Shown here piece by piece: positions 5,795-6,655 of a DNA stretch of 6,655 bases. Position 1 is the stretch's first letter; every line of letters begins with the position of its first letter. The position numbers and the translations under genes were made by a program. The notes beneath the pieces were generated by a model that was given only the letters and a program-made list of their open reading frames with translations, was not told the DNA's origin and did not search any database. This stretch comes from an uncultured euryarchaeote (GTDB lineage: Archaea > Thermoplasmatota > Poseidoniia > Poseidoniales > Poseidoniaceae): assembly GCA_937881505.1 (NCBI GenBank), contig CALGEM010000288.1, positions 1 to 6,655 of the forward strand, given 5' to 3'.

Positions 5795-5918
5795 GTCTTC
5801 TTGCACGAGGTGGCACTTCTTGAAACAAAGGGTTCCATGCACCACATGGGCGCTTTGTCGTAAACGAGGTTGGCGCATGTTTGAAATACCAAGCGCATGA
5901 GGCGCTTCTACCTCTCAT
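5795..5918. promoter_or_regulatory. Divergent spacer between the surface-protein gene (-) and tRNA-His (+)
   Basis: This 124-base gap must hold promoters for both genes. The best box A-like sequence for the tRNA is TTTGAAATACC at 5880-5890, the most AT-rich spot, about 30-35 bases before the mature tRNA 5' end. For the minus-strand gene, TTTACGA on the minus strand at about 5854-5860 is a weak candidate. GCAAGAAG just before ATG 5794 is a poor Shine-Dalgarno match. Confidence 0.3.
5891..5907. repeat. Inverted repeat just upstream of tRNA-His
   Basis: AAGCGC (5891-5896) and GCGCTT (5902-5907) form a perfect 6-bp stem with a 5-base loop, ending 11 bases before the tRNA. CATGAG (5896-5901) can instead pair with CTCATG (5914-5919), which includes the tRNA G-1. 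The structure could be an operator, a 5'-leader fold or chance. Confidence 0.4.
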
Positions 5919-5994
5919 GGCTGTGGTGGTGTAGGGGTTAGCACGGCAGATTGTGGTTCTGCCAGCCCGGGTTCAATTCCCGGCCACGGCCCCA
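5919..5994 (+). tRNA. tRNA-His (anticodon GTG)
   Basis: A full cloverleaf can be folded. The acceptor stem GCTGTGG (5920-5926) pairs with CCACGGC (5984-5990), with one G-U pair. The D stem is GTGT/GCAC around AGGGGTTA. The anticodon stem GCAGA/TCTGC holds the loop TTGTGGT, with anticodon GTG at 5953-5955. The variable loop is CAGC, and the T arm is CCGGG-TTCAATT-CCCGG. Base 5919 is the extra G-1 that marks histidine tRNA for HisRS, and it faces discriminator C73 (5991), the pairing typical of archaea and bacteria. G-1 is encoded in the DNA, so it can be kept during 5' processing without Thg1-type addition. CCA is also encoded (5992-5994). There is no intron. The gene ends two bases before the stop codon of ribA on the other strand. 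Confidence 0.97.
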
Positions 5995-5996
5995 TC

Positions 5997-6596
5997 TCAC
6001 AAGTCTTCGTCCCGTATGTGGTGGCCCATCCGCTCGCCTTTGGTGGCGAGATAGTCTCGGTTGTTGGTGTTGACGCCAACGATGAGCGGTGTTCGTTTCA
6101 CCACCTTGATGCCGTGTTGTTCCAACTGTGCGACTTTCTCAGGGTTGTTGGTGAGAAGATTCACCTCACTGACCGACAGCGCCTCAAGCATCTCCGCTGC
6201 GATGGCGTAATCCCGTGCATCTGCGGGGTGGCCCAGCATCAGGTTGGCGTCCAAGGTGTCGGCACCAGCATCCTGGAGATGATAGGCTTGGATTTTTGCA
6301 TGAAGACCGATACCTCGGCCTTCCTGTCGAAGGTAAAGCAAACATCCCCATCCATTGTCAACAATCGCTTTCATGGCTGCATCAAGTTGCGGCCCACAAT
6401 CACATCGTAGTGATGAAAAGGCATCACCAGTCAGGCATTCAGAATGAACTCGCAGCAATACTGGGTCAGGTCCTGCCATAGAACCAAGCATCAATGCTAC
6501 GTGGTCTAGACCCGTTTCTTCCTCATGATATACATGGATATCGAACTGGCCCCATAAGGTAGGAAGTTTTGCAACACTTGGAACATCATCACTCAT
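5997..6596 (-). CDS. ribA: GTP cyclohydrolase II (stand-alone, bacterial type)
   Basis: Catalyses the first step of riboflavin synthesis: GTP is opened to 2,5-diamino-6-ribosylamino-4(3H)-pyrimidinone 5'-phosphate with loss of formate and pyrophosphate. The protein is 199 residues with no fused RibB domain. The family signature is complete. RVHSECLTGDAF and LRCDCGPQL give zinc ligands Cys54, Cys65 and Cys67. LRQEGRGIGL (89-98), Tyr105, the DARDY segment with Arg128, LLTNNPEK (147-154) and PLIVGVN (170-176) are all present. These positions match the numbering I recall for E. coli RibA. ATG 6596 is supported by GAGGTGA at 6609-6603 with a 6-base spacer. Most archaea open GTP with the unrelated GTP cyclohydrolase III, so this gene suggests acquisition from bacteria. 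It converges on tRNA-His and probably overlaps an upstream gene on the same strand. Confidence 0.95.
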   Translation of the reverse strand: MSDDVPSVAKLPTLWGQFDIHVYHEEETGLDHVALMLGSMAGPDPVLLRVHSECLTGDAFSSLRCDCGPQLDAAMKAIVDNGWGCLLYLRQEGRGIGLHAKIQAYHLQDAGADTLDANLMLGHPADARDYAIAAEMLEALSVSEVNLLTNNPEKVAQLEQHGIKVVKRTPLIVGVNTNNRDYLATKGERMGHHIRDEDL

Positions 6597-6655
6597 GCTC
6601 TTTCACCTCTATGAGAAAACAATACTCGCCTTCGTTTGACTCTACGGAAAGAAGT
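6589..6655 (-). CDS. Possible C-terminal end of the gene upstream of ribA (partial)
   Basis: Upstream of ribA on the minus strand, one frame stays open from the window edge to a TGA at 6591-6589 and ends GEYCFLIEVKEHE. It would overlap the ribA start by 8 bases, like the overlaps in the plus-strand operon. The mixed hydrophobic and acidic sequence looks like a real C-terminal strand. A second open frame ends at 6593 with a TGA overlapping the ribA ATG, but it is improbably Arg-rich. Only about 21 residues are visible, so no family can be named. If correct, ribA is not the first gene of its transcript. Confidence 0.35.
   Translation of the reverse strand, partial: LLSVESNEGEYCFLIEVKEHE
6603..6609 (-). 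promoter_or_regulatory. Shine-Dalgarno site of ribA
   Basis: The minus strand reads GAGGTGA six bases before ATG 6596, an excellent match to the archaeal anti-Shine-Dalgarno. It settles the ribA start. Confidence 0.75.

Noticed and set aside
5795..5878. 28-residue N-terminal extension of the surface protein from ATG 5878
   Set aside because: It would place basic, Cys/His-containing residues ahead of a perfect signal peptide. ATG 5794 fits an exported protein better.
6611..6655. Plus-strand ATG (MRKQYSPSFD) open to the right edge, possible divergent gene
   Set aside because: It has no Shine-Dalgarno sequence, only 15 codons are visible, and the opposite strand has a more protein-like frame feeding into ribA.
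6593..6655. Second minus-strand frame ending in an ATGA overlap with ribA
   Set aside because: The ATGA overlap is attractive, but the visible peptide is extremely Arg-rich and unlike the neighbouring proteins; the frame ending at 6589 is more plausible.
1..6655. CRISPR array, insertion sequence, toxin-antitoxin, phage or defence genes
   Set aside because: Looked for on both strands; no spaced identical repeats, transposase motifs, terminal inverted repeats or known defence motifs were seen.

Overview
The window most likely comes from a marine planktonic euryarchaeon of the Marine Group II (Poseidoniales) type. This is an inference. The evidence is an archaeal Cbf5-type pseudouridine synthase and an archaeal-type cytidylate kinase beside a DUF106/EMC3-like membrane insertase, a tRNA-His with the archaeal G-1:C73 pair, moderate GC, a large acidic secreted and anchored surface protein, and a bacterial-looking stand-alone GTP cyclohydrolase II. 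No sequence comparison was run.

Layout. At the left edge is the 3' end of a plus-strand gene with AEEAP repeats and a C-terminal zinc ribbon (1-155). It converges on an unrecognised minus-strand gene (219-677). A short divergent spacer then leads to a tightly packed plus-strand operon: DUF106/Oxa1-superfamily insertase (750-1670), archaeal Cmk (1657-2214) and Cbf5/TruB (2211-3179), with 14-base and 4-base overlaps. This is a version of the conserved archaeal cluster that often follows secY and adk, but without the ribosomal protein genes (L34e, L14e) often interleaved there. Just past cbf5, on the minus strand, is a 21-codon ORF with a good Shine-Dalgarno sequence (3183-3248). The minus strand from 5794 to 3404 encodes a signal-peptide-bearing surface protein with cadherin-like and CARDB-like domains and a C-terminal membrane anchor. 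A plus-strand tRNA-His follows (5919-5994), with its CCA encoded. Two bases beyond it is the stop codon of minus-strand ribA (5997-6596). The right edge appears to hold the C-terminal end of another minus-strand gene overlapping the ribA start.

How the genes relate. The plus-strand operon combines membrane protein insertion, pyrimidine nucleotide phosphorylation and H/ACA-guided RNA modification, a mix of translation and secretion housekeeping genes. RibA starts riboflavin synthesis from GTP. The surface protein and the orphan ORFs are accessory. I see no CRISPR array, insertion sequence, phage gene or defence system. The more unusual points are the insertase's extra N-terminal membrane segment, basic tail and zinc ribbon, the 21-codon micro-ORF, and the bacterial-type RibA in an archaeal setting.
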